A stretch of 64,000 bases of DNA. It comes from Auanema rhodensis (lineage: Eukaryota; Nematoda; Chromadorea; Rhabditida; Rhabditidae). The DNA lies in the NCBI GenBank assembly GCA_964057225.1, contig OZ059899.1, positions 12,276,001 through 12,340,000 on the forward strand, given 5' to 3'. A model generated the notes under the pieces. The model was not told the DNA's origin, made no database searches, and was given only the letters and a program-made list of their open reading frames with translations. The position numbers and the translations under genes are program-made. Shown here in pieces: positions 31,801 through 44,300 of this stretch (within the stretch, counting starts at the first letter, position 1; each line of letters opens with the position of its first letter).

Positions 31801-32170
31801 AGTAGTTAAACCTATAATAAAAATTGTCTTATTATCGTCATAATAATTTGTTATATACAATTATAACTAATATTATGTATTCATTTTAGACTATAAATTT
31901 AAGCAATTTTAAACTATTAGACATATTTGAAAACTGCTCTGTGGTATTAGCAGTTAATAGCATAAGATTCAAATCGAGTAAAGGTCTAAATTCTCAATGG
32001 TCTTGTCGTGATGTTGAATCGGCCAGGAAGCTAAATAATTTTGAAGTTAATATTTGAATTTGAATTTTCGCTCTTACTTTTATGTTTTTAATTTTTTTAA
32101 AATTGATTTACATATTAAATATTAAATAATAATTTTAAATTCTAAGAAATAATAAAATCGATTTTAGGAG
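31801..32170. promoter_or_regulatory. Short divergent promoter region
   Basis: 370 nt separate the start codons of the uncharacterised gene (-) and the hnRNP M-like gene (+). Each ATG lies just behind a splice acceptor, so the transcription starts must be inside this interval or the transcripts must be trans-spliced. Very AT-rich; no specific element recognised. Confidence 0.45.
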
Positions 32171-34154
32171 ATGAGGGGGAACAGTTCCAGAGGTAGAGTA
32201 GATTCAGGCCGTGGTGGAGGAATAAAAAAGCTTGATAGAAGTAGATCCAGAAGTCCATCCAGAAATGTCAGAAAACTATCAGGTTTGAAATATTTTTTTC
32301 AAGTTCATTCTTTTAATTTTTTTTTTATTTTGTATACAAATTTCTATAATAGCTTTTTGATATCTGAATCTTCCTTTTTAAAATTTCACAAAGTCACTTC
32401 TTGTTTCTGCTTCGAAAAATTAATTTTTGTTTATGTAAAATATGATAATACATTTCCCTCTTTTTTTAATATTTTTTGTGGTCTAGGTGATCGTGAACGA
32501 AATGATAGAATGGTTTACATTACCAATTTGTCTTACGATGTTCGATGGGTTGAACTGAAATCACTTCTCCGAGAGAAGGGTGGAGAAGTACGATTCTTTT
32601 TTAATACTTTTTTTTTTAAATATATCTTATTTTTTTGAATTATTATAATTTAATCTTCAGGTTATTTTTGTTGAAGTGCTTGAAGATCGTGATGGTCGTC
32701 CGAAAGGTTGTGCTATAGCAGAGTTCCAAACAAGGCAAGGGGCTGAAGAATGTTGCAAAAATTTATCTAGATTCGAGTTCAAAGGCCGTAACCTCAACAT
32801 TAAAGAAATTAGGGTTTGTGTTTTTTTACGATTTCGAGTTTTTAAAGTTATATTTGTGTAGGATCCTGTAGCTTTTATGAGAAAAGTTAAAGAAGAAACG
32901 GGATTTGATTATTTGGCTCGTGGAGCAAAGGATCAGATTGGAGAGCGTCCCCAAAGATCAGGCACTTATGATCTCTTTGGTTTAAGTCCTGAATTTCTGA
33001 GAAAGTTGAATATTGAACCTCCTCTATGTGATAGAGTCTTCATTGCCAATGTAACCTGAGTTTACTTCGAAGTTTTTTTACTTACATAATTACAGTTGGT
33101 TTATACTTTGGGAACTGGACGTTTGTATGAAATCTTCGGACTAGCTGGAAAAATAGTTTGGATGGATCTACATCTTGACAAAGATGGTCGTAGCAAGGTA
33201 TATTAAATTATCCCAAGAATATATATATATATGTTGAAATATTTAGGGAGTATGTGTAGTCCAATATTCCCATCCTATCGAAGCTGTTCAAGCTATCTCT
33301 ATGTTCAATGGGCAAAGACTTTATGATAGGATATTAGCTGTGAAAATGGATGAATATGACAAGGTTCTAATAATACAGTATTTTATTTCTAATTTCCTTT
33401 TAAGGTTGAAGCAATACACGGTGGAGGTTTACCCAAAGGATTAATGTCAATCGGGATGGGACTCGGTGCAGATGGAGCTCCTCTGAAAGATGTAGCTTCC
33501 GTCGTGTCAATGGCTCGGACCGGTGGTCCTCCAGGGGTTTGTCAAATGTTATTATGCTGAACTCAACATTTCTATAGGTTTCAAGCTTGAATTATGGCAA
33601 TCGAGTAATGCCAGATAGCAGAAGCTCAGGCGGATATCCTCCTCTCTCTGGTGCAGCTTCTCAAAACATGGGGCGAATGAGTAGCAATGTTGGTCATACT
33701 TTGAATACCGCTCTAGGATTTGGAAGTAGTGTTAGCAGTGATAGTCTCCTAAATGGAACTCAATATGGATCTCCCGGTATGTTATCGACCTTTTTAAGTA
33801 TTCTCCACATTTTGAGATTTTGAAGGTATGTATGGTCGCCAGTCTTCCTCACCATGGGTATTTATAAAAAATGTAAATTTTTAACTTATAGTCCTTTCTT
33901 ATTGAATCATTGAATTTCAGTTGCCCCATGATTATACCAGACAAATCGTCCGAGATAGAGTGCTACAATTTGGTCCAATGGAAACTGTAGAAATGGTAGC
34001 TCCAGGTTGCGCCCGTATAAGATTTACTCGAGCGCAGGTAAGCTAATATTGAACTATCAGTGAAACCTGCAAGTTGCAGGATGCTGAGAGGATGCGGATG
34101 ACTCTTGATGGTACAAGTGTCGAGGACAGGATCATAACTGTTGAATATATGTAG
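32171..34154 (+). CDS. HNRNPM: hnRNP M / MYEF2-family RNA-binding protein
   Basis: Nuclear RNA-binding protein of the hnRNP M group (Drosophila rumpelstiltskin), acting in splicing and mRNA localisation. Eleven exons total 1,329 nt, 442 aa: 32171-32282, 32487-32587, 32661-32813, 32862-33050, 33096-33197, 33247-33363, 33405-33536, 33578-33776, 33826-33857, 33921-34037, 34080-34154. The N-terminus is RG/RS-rich. RRM1 (about 44-122) has RNP2 VYITNL and RNP1-like KGCAIAEF. RRM2 (about 180-258) has VFIAN and GVCVVQY, followed by the family-typical SIEAVQ-like HPIEAVQAISMFNGQ, then LPKGLMSIGMGLG. A Gly/Ser/Met linker leads to a divergent RRM3 (380-442) ending at the stop. The ATG is 3 nt behind a TTTTAG acceptor, a strong hint of trans-splicing. 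Family call is firm. Confidence 0.92.
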
Positions 34155-35385
34155 ATATTAAAAGAAGCTTGAATAGTACAAATATAATTACATGTATTAC
34201 ATCTTTTATTTATTTCTATCTCACGTATTACGGTTACTTTTTTTGCATTGATTTTCAAGCAAGCAATACACAACTTTGCATACAGTTATATACATACATG
34301 CATGCTTATTGTTGTAATAAATTTTATCAAATTACTTTTCTTTATTTGCCAACACAACACAATCAGCTTTAAGCTCATCTTTTCCTTTCTGGTAAGTGAG
34401 CGAATTGGCGCGTCAAACAATCAGAGCATGATGAAACGACTCTTGTAAAGCAATTGAATTCAGCGCTCAACGGTTCATTACCGTATTCTCGAACTAATAT
34501 GATTTTCCAGACAAAGCCGTCCGTTTGCTGAAAACTCTACGCCCCTTTTGCCTCTCAATCACAGATTAGTGCTCTAGCGCGGTTACATCTCTTCTGATTT
34601 ATGCATCTTCATGTATGCATGTGTGTATGCGCGTGAATATACGTGCACATTTGAGCATGTTTGTGTGTGGCACGTTAACAACCTTTTCTCTCCAAACAAC
34701 ACCTAGCAAGATGCATTTCAATGCACTTTTCCTGGTTACTCAGATTTTAAACTACAGTACACTAAATGAAGTAGCGACCTAACACTTCGTTGTTGTCACA
34801 AGCTTATGCTTCAAGTTTTTATACACACTTAGATATATTTATCTTAACTGATGGAACTACGTAAACTTGGTGTTCCATGAGCTCCTTAACACGCAAGCTT
34901 AAAAACTTTTCTTTTTTTTTCATTTTCTTTTAAAAACAAAGAGAGAGTTGTCTGCAGTTTACTTCGATGTTCAAGAAAAAACAGCAATGTTCAGTAGGTT
35001 AATTCGACTCAGCTATATTTTCTCTAAGTTCCTTCATAAGCATGTCCATTGTTTTTCTAATATTTCAAATATGCTTCCTGTTTGTGTAGATATTTGTAGC
35101 TACATCCGATACACTAAAATTGTTTCCTTTGAACCATATAGCGGTTTCTGACAATCATTATCCACTCACCTTCTCGATTGCCATCACCTGTCTGGCTCAT
35201 TGTGATTTTCCTTCTTCCCCTTTTTCAAAATATCTCAATATACTTGTATTTTCTGAGTAAAAAAGTCAGTTTACATCATGGCTTTATACATTTCGGTTTG
35301 ATCACCAATGTCTTATATTATATTTTTCATGTTATTTTCATTTTTATGTTTTATCTTCAAATTTGCTGCTTCAGTTTTGAGAAAT
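34155..35385. other. Intergenic, probable fkh-10 promoter
   Basis: 1.2 kb between two + strand genes. After the poly(A) signal of the upstream gene there is no convincing coding sequence. An acceptor (TTCAG ending 35374) 11 nt before the fkh-10 ATG implies a 5' UTR intron or spliced leader. Confidence 0.6.
34316..34321 (+). promoter_or_regulatory. Poly(A) signal of the hnRNP M-like gene
   Basis: AATAAA 162 nt past the stop codon; no earlier copy seen. Confidence 0.65.
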
Positions 35386-36397
35386 ATGGATCTTTGTGCA
35401 GAAGCTGTACGGGAGTATCAGCGAACGATTCTAGCTTTGAGTCAACCTTCAGTATCAAGCACTGATACTGACTTGAATTCTGCGAACAATCAACTAACTC
35501 GTCTGCTAGAGCACCATCGCACTTGGATTGATAGAACGATAGGATGTCCAATTTTGGATCAACCAAAACCACAGCATTCGTATATTGGCTTGATTGCTAT
35601 GGCCATATTATCATCACCAGAGAAGAAAATGGTTTTATCTGAAGTAGGCACACCAAACATGAAGAAAATTCAAATTATATCTCATGTTCTTTGTTTAGGT
35701 TTATGAATGGATCATGTGTCGATACTCATACTTTCGTACTAGAGGCTCTGGATGGCGAAATAGCATTCGTCATAACCTAAGTTTGAACGATTGTTTTATC
35801 AAAGCTGGACGCGCAGCAAACGGAAAGGTAATAGCTTATGCTATAACATTTTAAAGACTAGCTTTTGGTGCCTTCTGTTGTATTTATTTTGTAAAAATGG
35901 AACATTTTACTGCATATGGTCAGCCAGATGAATCAACTTTGTTTTACTCTGTTTCAACTTCTAAATTGACTTAAATTAGACAACAATTATCAAAAAATAT
36001 TTAGAGACAAATTATACTATTTTTAAAACTTTCAGGGCCATTATTGGGCTGTTCACCCTGCTTGTGTTCGGGACTTTGAACGTGGAGATTTCCGTCGGAG
36101 AAGAGCTCAAAGAAAGGTTAGTTATATGATTAACCTGAAACGAAAAAAACAAAAGAATAACGTCTCACGTTTCATTTTTTTTAATTCAAAAAATAGAAGC
36201 TTTTCGTTTGTTTGAAGGTACGTCGTCATATGGGATTGTCAGTTCCTGCAGGTGATTCATCCGATGATTCTGCTCCTTCTACTCCTGTACACTTTAATCC
36301 ATTTCCATTTGTTCCATTTGTTAACAGCACTCCATCATCAACTCAGAAAAACTTTTCAATTGAGTTTCTCTTGCGAGATGTAACAACAACTCTTTGA
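35386..36397 (+). CDS. fkh-10: FoxQ2-type forkhead transcription factor
   Basis: DNA-binding transcription factor. Four exons (35386-35643, 35699-35827, 36036-36116, 36218-36397; 648 nt, 215 aa). The forkhead domain spans about 61-165: HSYIGLIAMAILSSPEKK, WRNSIRHNLSLNDCFIKAGR and NGKGHYWAVHP, followed by the RRRRAQRKVRRHMGL extension typical of FoxQ2. All helix-3 recognition residues (N.IRHNLS) are present. FSIEFLLRD at 202-210, five residues from the C-terminus, looks like an EH1 Groucho-binding motif, which many FoxQ2 proteins carry; this suggests repression. The C. elegans counterpart is fkh-10, which I recall (C25A1.2) as neighbouring an RRM gene (C25A1.4), matching the gene next door here. 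Start chosen as the first Met behind the acceptor. Confidence 0.92.
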
Positions 36398-36583
36398 TGT
36401 CTCAAAGTTTTCTGAGCTTGTTTTCACTAAAAGCACAGATAATTTTATAAAAAAAGCATTATCAACTTACTTCGCAGATTTATTGTTCATATTGAATTCT
36501 ATTTCCTTGAATGCAAGGAGAATATGTAACTTTCTAAAAGCTCAATTATCACTCCCGAAATTAAAATGAAAAACCAAAATAAT

Positions 36584-36589
36584 AATAAA
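36584..36589 (+). promoter_or_regulatory. Poly(A) signal of fkh-10
   Basis: AATAAA 187 nt after the stop, within a run of AAT repeats; a second possible copy lies near 36695. Confidence 0.55.
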
Positions 36590-38725
36590 ATACTTTTTCT
36601 ATTCCCTGTTTATACAATCACCGGGTTATTTATATTTATGTTTAATCCCGTATTTGAAATTGTAAATAACTTTTTTTAAAATGAAAGTTTATAATAATAA
36701 AAGTTTTTATGAAAACTTTCTAAGCTTATTCGTTAATCTAATTGAATCTCAAGCTAATTGCTGTTGATTTACAGTCTTTATATGCTCTCTACTTCAATCA
36801 AGAATCAACTTCAAGCCAACTAAGTCCATTGTTAGAACAATTGAGTTATTTCTATAATTAGGGAACAGTTAGGTACAAAGGAAATCCCATGTTCACAGTA
36901 GGGAATTTTAAAAATTAAATCTAGCTTTCTACAAATGAGTTTCAGGAAAAGAAAATTCAAAATTATTGAAAGCTTGGGTAAGGAAAAATATAAAAAAAAC
37001 ATAAAAAGCTATTTGTAAACTGAATATAAATGTATAATTATATTCTATATCTTACTTTTCTCATAAAAGTCGTAGTTATCGCTTTAGAATGAAAAATAAA
37101 CATTTTTCTTTATTTGGTTTCGAAAATTGATTTGAAGATTGCAAATCTCATAAAATGGTTGAGAGGATGGCGAATTATATGATTTTTTGATTGTTTTCAT
37201 GAAAATATGTGTTTTGGCCTGGTAAAATGAAGCACTCTTGAGTAGGCTAAGGTTAAACTCAGAGAAATGACACAGGCATAAAGATTGTTTGTCTATATAA
37301 GGTAAGAGCAAACACCCTAACCGAATATCATCGATCCAGCTCTAACATAGGCATCAGCAGTACCCCTTTTGTTAGTCCTATTCTAACTTACTAGCAGCTT
37401 CGTTTTTAGATTTTTACTTGTTATTTTATTTCCTTCGTTTTCACAATGTTGTTCCCTTGTTACATTAAAGGTTTTTCCTATTGTGATACAGAAATCTTTC
37501 ATAATTCTTCGTTTTGCTTTGTTTTTTTTCTATTTGGGAGATGCTAGACTAGTTGAGAGATTGGGAGGATAATTAGTATTCTATTCATGCAATTGAAACA
37601 AGCATTTTATGTGCCAACCTTGGCCACATGGTGTCGTTTAGAAAATCTGTTCATTCTTCTCATGGCAGTGCTAGTGTAGGGCTTTCTCTATCTTCTTCTT
37701 CTTCTTTTTTTTTTTCTGTTTCTCTGCGAGATGGTTTGTCCTCTATCTCGAATCCAAATGCTGATCAAAGACGATACAACGAAGAGCAGACGATGCCTTT
37801 GCCATAAACCTTTTGCCAGAGATCTTAGTATTGAGCAACTGTTTAGAATAAGGCCGGACGTTGAAAACCGATTCAGCAAGAGATCGCCAGCAGCAGCGGC
37901 GATAGCAACAGCAGTATGAAAGTTCACGAAATTGAAGAAAAGATGTTAGCGGATAAATGAGAGAATAGCGAAAATAGTGATGTGAATAGAAATTGCAGAG
38001 ACAATTTGAAGATTTCTTGTGAACTATTGGAGAGATTGACCTTTGTGTTTGACCGTTGTGTTGTCGTGAATCGTAGTTTAACTGAAATAATGTGAAGAAA
38101 CTTTGTTGAAAAACTTTCCCAAATCCTTGTAAAGTAGAAATAACACATAGTATTCCTATACTATACTTGTTAGAAAAGGAAAAAAACATCATTGAAATAG
38201 ATTGATTAACAAAAGGTTTAGATGAAGGAACATCTGTTGAGTTGTTCATATTGTTGATTGCAATACTCACCCCTTCTGCTCGTTTCTATTCACCAGCTCC
38301 TATTCTGATCAGGAGGCATTCGTGGTAAAGTGATAGAGATAAATAGAAATAAGGAGGAAGAGATATCGAAAGGATAAAGAGAAAAGGGTGAGAGAGTGAT
38401 CAGTTTGTTGTAAAGTGAACTGCCATCCGTTGTCTTTCTTTTGCCTCCGCATTTGCCGTCTTCTGGATCACATCCACATTGACCTTATGCTTTTATTCCC
38501 TTTTGTTCTGCTCTTCTTTCCAAGCGGTCTTAATATCAGCTTAAAACCTATCTTATTAAGCATTAACTAAACTTTTTTTTCTACGTCCATCGTTCAACCA
38601 ATAGGAATTGCACAGTTTTAGTTCCAAAAATCTGTATTCTGCTTCAATTGTCTAGCCGTCTGTTGTTTTGCCTGTGGGCACTGACCATGAAGAACCCTTA
38701 GCACCTCCTACGAGTTTTCGATTAT

Positions 38726-38749
38726 ATCATCATCATCATCATCATCATG
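38726..38749 (+). repeat. (ATC)8 microsatellite
   Basis: Perfect trinucleotide run in the intergenic region. Confidence 0.9.
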
Positions 38750-41311
38750 AGTCAACTTTTGTCTTTTGCTATGCGATGATATTGAAACAATCATTTTCAG
38801 TATTTCTTTTCAAAAATTCATCATTTTCTCCAAGTTCTTTGGTCGAGTTTGCAACGTTAAGTTGATCCTTTCCTCCTGTTTTCAATTGCAAAAACTTTCG
38901 ATTTTTTCAAAATTTCAGTCCAAATCTTTTGTTTGATAAGTTGTCTATGATGATTCAATTCTTTAATTTCTTCATACGTCCGATGCTGCAAACTATAGAA
39001 TTGGAATTTTTGTATAAGATACTACTTCAAACTTGTCCTAAGCTCTCTTAAGGGAATAATAGTGAACGTTAGTTGAAGCATGAAGTTTCTTTCATAATGC
39101 AAGAGATTCAGATGTAAATATGCGATACAATGATGCAAATTTTGCATTCACACTCGTCTTGTCTTATCCATTCCATAAATCTACTGAAATTAAACTTTTA
39201 TTTATACATATGACATAACGTCCATGAAACCTTACCAGACAAGAAAGTCATATAAAGGGTTTTCCATTTCATTTTTCCCTGCGGACTTTTTTCCAATAAC
39301 ATTCCTTCATCTCGATTATGCGAATTGAAATGAAGGCAATATTGCTAACGTATCCAATTTTACTGTACAAATTGATAGAAAATGGAAATCTCTTTTTTCA
39401 AGATTTTTAACTTAGAATTATCCAGATTTATTTCTGCACTTCTAATAAGCGTAACCTTTAATGTTTCCGAGTAATTACATAGGAGTGACCGAGGTATTGA
39501 GAGAAAGAGCAGATCGAGGGCAACTGCATAATCTCCAATTTCCTAATTATACCTTAGACCAATTAAAAGCTATTGACACCTATATGTAGATAGATTGCAG
39601 GAATGTTTTCTTACAGATAGAACAGATACAAAGTAAAAACTTCTTTTATCTATTCTCTGTTTGTGATTTGTATGGTACAGAATGTGTGAACCCTTATGGT
39701 TGAAGGCTGTATAACCCTTGTGCGTCTCTAACCATCTTCTTACTCTACCAGTCTGGCTCTCACTTCTTCTGTTACGAGTCGAGCAACCAACGCTCTTGTT
39801 TGATTGAATCATCACAGAACTGTATGTTCTAACTAGTATTTACAACTTTTCTAAGCTGAAATCAATGTATTCACCTAATTACTATGTCGCTGACATATTT
39901 CTATTACTCAATTCTCGATATTCGTTCGCTTTATGTTATGTTTAACACATATTTCCCGCTCTTTTCTCTTTTAAACATCATGGCCCACTGTACAGTGTAG
40001 ACAGAGCACTTAACTCGAACGTCGCCGTTCGTCTTCAGTCCACTTTAAGCCAATAGTTTTCTTTTATCCGCATATGGCTGTATTTGACAGTATGAATTGA
40101 AGCTTTTCAAATAGATAAATCGATTTATCGCCCAACAAAATATCTGTATATAACAGTAAAAGCAATAAATCGATATCAAATCAACAATATCTTTTGAGTT
40201 TTCTGACATTTTTTTATTTTCTCCTCATATGTTGGTTGCCTTTATCATATAGTACAAACCTAACATTTCATAATTTCTAATCACTGTTATCGCATATGCT
40301 AACTAGCTGAATGAACATTTTTTTCTTCACTAATCCTACCGTGATTCATATTTTTTTTGAAATGATAACCGTTAAATTTCAAAGTTAGTAGAATAAGAAT
40401 ATTGTGGTTAAATGGTTGTGACCTTTGGAATGTTATCATCACCATCTGTCGGATTTCCCTGTTCTGTTTCATGAGCCTAGGCCACACCAACACCAATTGA
40501 TTATACTAATAATTACTAATTGATTTTTTGATATTATTTAGTACTATAGTAAATTACTTGCATTCATTGCTGTTGCTCTCTTTCACTTGTTGCATGGGTT
40601 CTCCCCACATCCTACAAATAGTTTCGATCTCTTAGCTATTCCGCATTGATTTTCCGTTCATAGACAACACTAGTTCAATTTCAAATAGTACGTTTATGTT
40701 TGTTAGTTCCAAAGATTGAACTCTTTTCCTTATTTCTTCCTTTTAGTTTAAATTTTAATTTCTCTAATATGTTTGCGATCATAACTTCAGGAAAACAATT
40801 TATTGTTGTTGTGCAATCGAGAAATCAACATTTTTGTTCGTTTTTTCTCGTTAAATCCCTCATCTATGAGTTATCTGGTATTTTTCATTATTTCCTCTAA
40901 ACTCCCTTCTTTTCTCTAAGCTAGACATTTGGCAGCTGTGGTGCGTTGGCGTTTCGCGTTGTAACGTCCCAAGCTATTTTCACCGCCATTCTTCTGTCCT
41001 ATGATGCATCTCTATCTCTTTATCTTTATATTCTGCGATATACTTCAGTAGAATTTCGTTATCTAAATTTGCGAATCTTGGTAAAACTGCAGTTATCCGG
41101 AAATTTCTTAGGTTCTGTTAATGTTTGAGTAGTGGCATTCACCTACAGTTACGGGCTTTGACCTTTTGTCCTTGTTTCTATTTTCGCCGTTCCCTTTCTA
41201 ATTAACCTTCCTAGCCATATTTTTTTCGATATTCTTCTTCTTTAAATTAATTTGTTTGTATGATTTGATATTCAAATTATTTTCAAGATTATTTAGCCGC
41301 CGCCCATCAAA

Positions 41312-44300
41312 ATGGGAGTTTTGACATTAAATGTCATCTCCTCCGAGAGAGGATTGAAAAAAACAATGCAGTTCGACCCAACTATTCTTGTATTCGATGC
41401 CTGCAGACTTATTAGAGACAAACTGGGCCTTCAGAATACAGATCGTAAGTTTTTCTGATTTTTTCTCCTCCTTCAATAAGCCTTTGCCCGCTGTCATATA
41501 TGAATCACACTTTCGCAGTTAGCTATCTGGTATTCTGAAATGTTTCCCGAAGGACAATACATCAACTAGCGTGGCTGCTCCGCACTTATGCATAGTTTTA
41601 GTCCCTTGGGTCATTCTTCACGTCTTCGACTGGCGAAAGTATAAGCCCATAGTTGAACCTGCTCGAAGCTCTAATTGAGCTTTAGAAAATATGGAGAAGT
41701 AAAAATGCTAAGAAGGAAGGGGAACCATAGAAGTGAGAGAATGGCCGGGGGTTCTTCGAATCAATAGAAGAAACAGCATGCTCCTATAAGTAAAAGCATT
41801 ATAACTCAGTGTCCTAAACGAATAGATTAATTCTGTCCATATTTGGAGAATAAGAGGAACGGTCTCATAAAATGACAATGATGCGAGTCCTTGCGTGTAT
41901 GGAGATCATGTCACTGGCTTTGCATTTGAAAGCGTTAAAATTGAGGTCTGACATCAGCTAAAGAGCATGCTTCCAACAATTTTAGGGAGCGAGAATGGAT
42001 TGTCCCTAGAAAATGATGTTCATTCAAGATCCACATTCAGCCACTATTAGAGACTTAATGTATTTATCGATTTATAGCAATTTGATGAATATCTTAAATC
42101 TGCCCTCAATCATTGTCGTTGCTTTGGGTCCCGACTTCCTATAGAGCCGTGATTGCAGTAGATGAAATTGAATTGTCGGACTTGTACCCATAGAAACTGG
42201 CAGCAATTTGTGAACTACATGTGCAATTTGGCAGTTTGGACGTTAACCGTCTTCCTAACATAAAATTGGGGCGGAAGCAAGCTTTTTGAGATGACCATCT
42301 TTCTAATTTGAGCATACATAACATGTTACTTCCTAAAGTACTTATTAGAAATCAGTACCAAACGGGAAAAAATCAACTTACCTAAATGTATAAAATGTTA
42401 GAAATTCATGTTATCTATGTTTAAAAACTAAATATAGTTGGAAATATTGGCGATCGTGATACACCATGCACAACCGGTTAACTGATATTTCTCAATAAAA
42501 CGAAAATACAAAAACCCCGATTTGAGCTCAAATTATTCATTTCTCATCAATTGTGGTACAATTCGGTCTCATTCAAACCTCTATTCGAAAACATGGAAAA
42601 CTATATCTATGGTATATGTTTCAGCTAGTAAATATGGGCTATTTCGTGTGGAAGATGACATCACTAAAGGAGTATGGATGGACGGCGGGCGTACATTGGA
42701 ACATTATTTAGTTCGTAATCAAGTGAGCCGTGTAAAAAGCTATTTATTTTGAGATTTTTCTGTTTTAGGATCGTGTAGAATATAAAAGAAAGATCAGAGC
42801 ATTAAAAGTTAGAATGCTGGATGGAGCGGTAAAAACTGTCCCCGTAAATGAAAGTTTGCCAGTTGGACAGCTTATGCTCAGTATTTGTGGTAAAATTGGT
42901 ATTGCAAATCACGAAGAATACAGTTTGGTAAGAAATGTTTTATAGTTTTTTTGTATTCTGAATGTGTTAAGGTACGAGATGATGATGTACCAGGATCTGT
43001 TGTTAACCTTCGCGAAGAACGAATTAGAACTCAAGATGGTGATACCATGCCTAAACAGAAAGGTCCTTTAGGTCATATGATGGGAACACTCGGACGTAAG
43101 AAGGAACAGAAAGTTGAACAATTGAGGTTTACCGATATTCTGAACGTAATCATACTGCTATTTTTACAGACAAAAATTGCATACTGATGAAGAACTTGAT
43201 TGGGTTGAGCATACAAAAACATTACGTGAACAAGGAATTGAAGAAGATGAAACTTTACTGCTGCGGCGAAAATTCTTCTTCAGGTTAATAATATACCAGA
43301 TTATGATTTATTATTCATCATTTGTTGCTTTTTTTCCTGTGAAATACAGGATAGTTTACTCATCATTATAATAATCTTTTACTATAGTGACACCAATGTG
43401 GATTGTCGTGATCCGGTTCAATTACATTTGCTTTACGTACAATGCAGAGACGGAATTTTAAGGGTATATAATATTTTTTTTATCGAGTTCAACGTTTGTT
43501 TATAGGGTCTTCATCCAGTCACAAAAGAAACAGCTTGTGAACTTGGAGCTTTGCAATGCCAAATTGAATATGGAGATTTTCCTGAGAACAAGCCAAAGTT
43601 CTACGTAGAGTAAGTTATTCATATTAAATTGGTTGTTTTCTTTTTTCTTTTTTTTCTTTTCTTTTTTTTTGTGTAATGATGGAGTGAGATCAATGAGTCA
43701 ATCTACTATGAGTCAATCTACTCCGAAAGCTATTTTTTCAAGTTCAGTCTTGGTCCCCATTCCATTCCTCTGGTGGTTCTTTCCTGCTGTGCTAGTACTC
43801 GCCTCTATCGAGTTGCCAGTAGCAGCTTCTCGTATCTTCCTTCTTTCCCGAAAGCCCATTCGCTTATGCGCCCTCAATTGAGCAATTTGCGTGTTGAGTG
43901 CTTTTCGTTTTCCCCTCTTTCTTCTTTCTTCCCGCACACGCTGCCTAAATCATAAGCAGTCTACAACTTCAGTAATTCAGTTTTAGCTTAAGAGCATGGT
44001 AGAGATAAAAGAAAAGAATGAGAGGGGTGAGAAAGTTGAAAACGTAGAGAAGAAAGATGAACAAGAAATGAGCTAAAAGAAGTTTGGAAAGGAGAGACCT
44101 AGAAAAGACCGCAAGACGAGACAGAGCTATTGAAGCCTTACTGCCATCTACATAAAATGCTTTTTCCCTCTCTGTTTCTGTTTACTCTTTGGACACAGAA
44201 AATTACTATGTGCAGCTTCATGAAGTAGAATCGATATTGCCAGTTGGCCAGAGCCTTTTGCTTTTCTTTTTTTCTTTTCTTGCCATCTATCATTTTCAAC

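Larger units (their letters stand above)
36398..41311. other. 4.9-kb intergenic region upstream of talin
   Basis: Contains the fkh-10 3' UTR and then mostly AT-rich DNA with short open frames. 37680-37925 is a compositionally balanced island that stays open in three frames. Upstream of talin, ATTTAG ends at 41296, 15 nt before the ATG, so the talin 5' UTR may include an upstream exon in this interval or be trans-spliced. Confidence 0.6.

Noticed and set aside
37743-38270. 175-codon - strand frame
   Set aside because: Residue use resembles random AT-rich DNA beyond the short island, and no splice partner was found.
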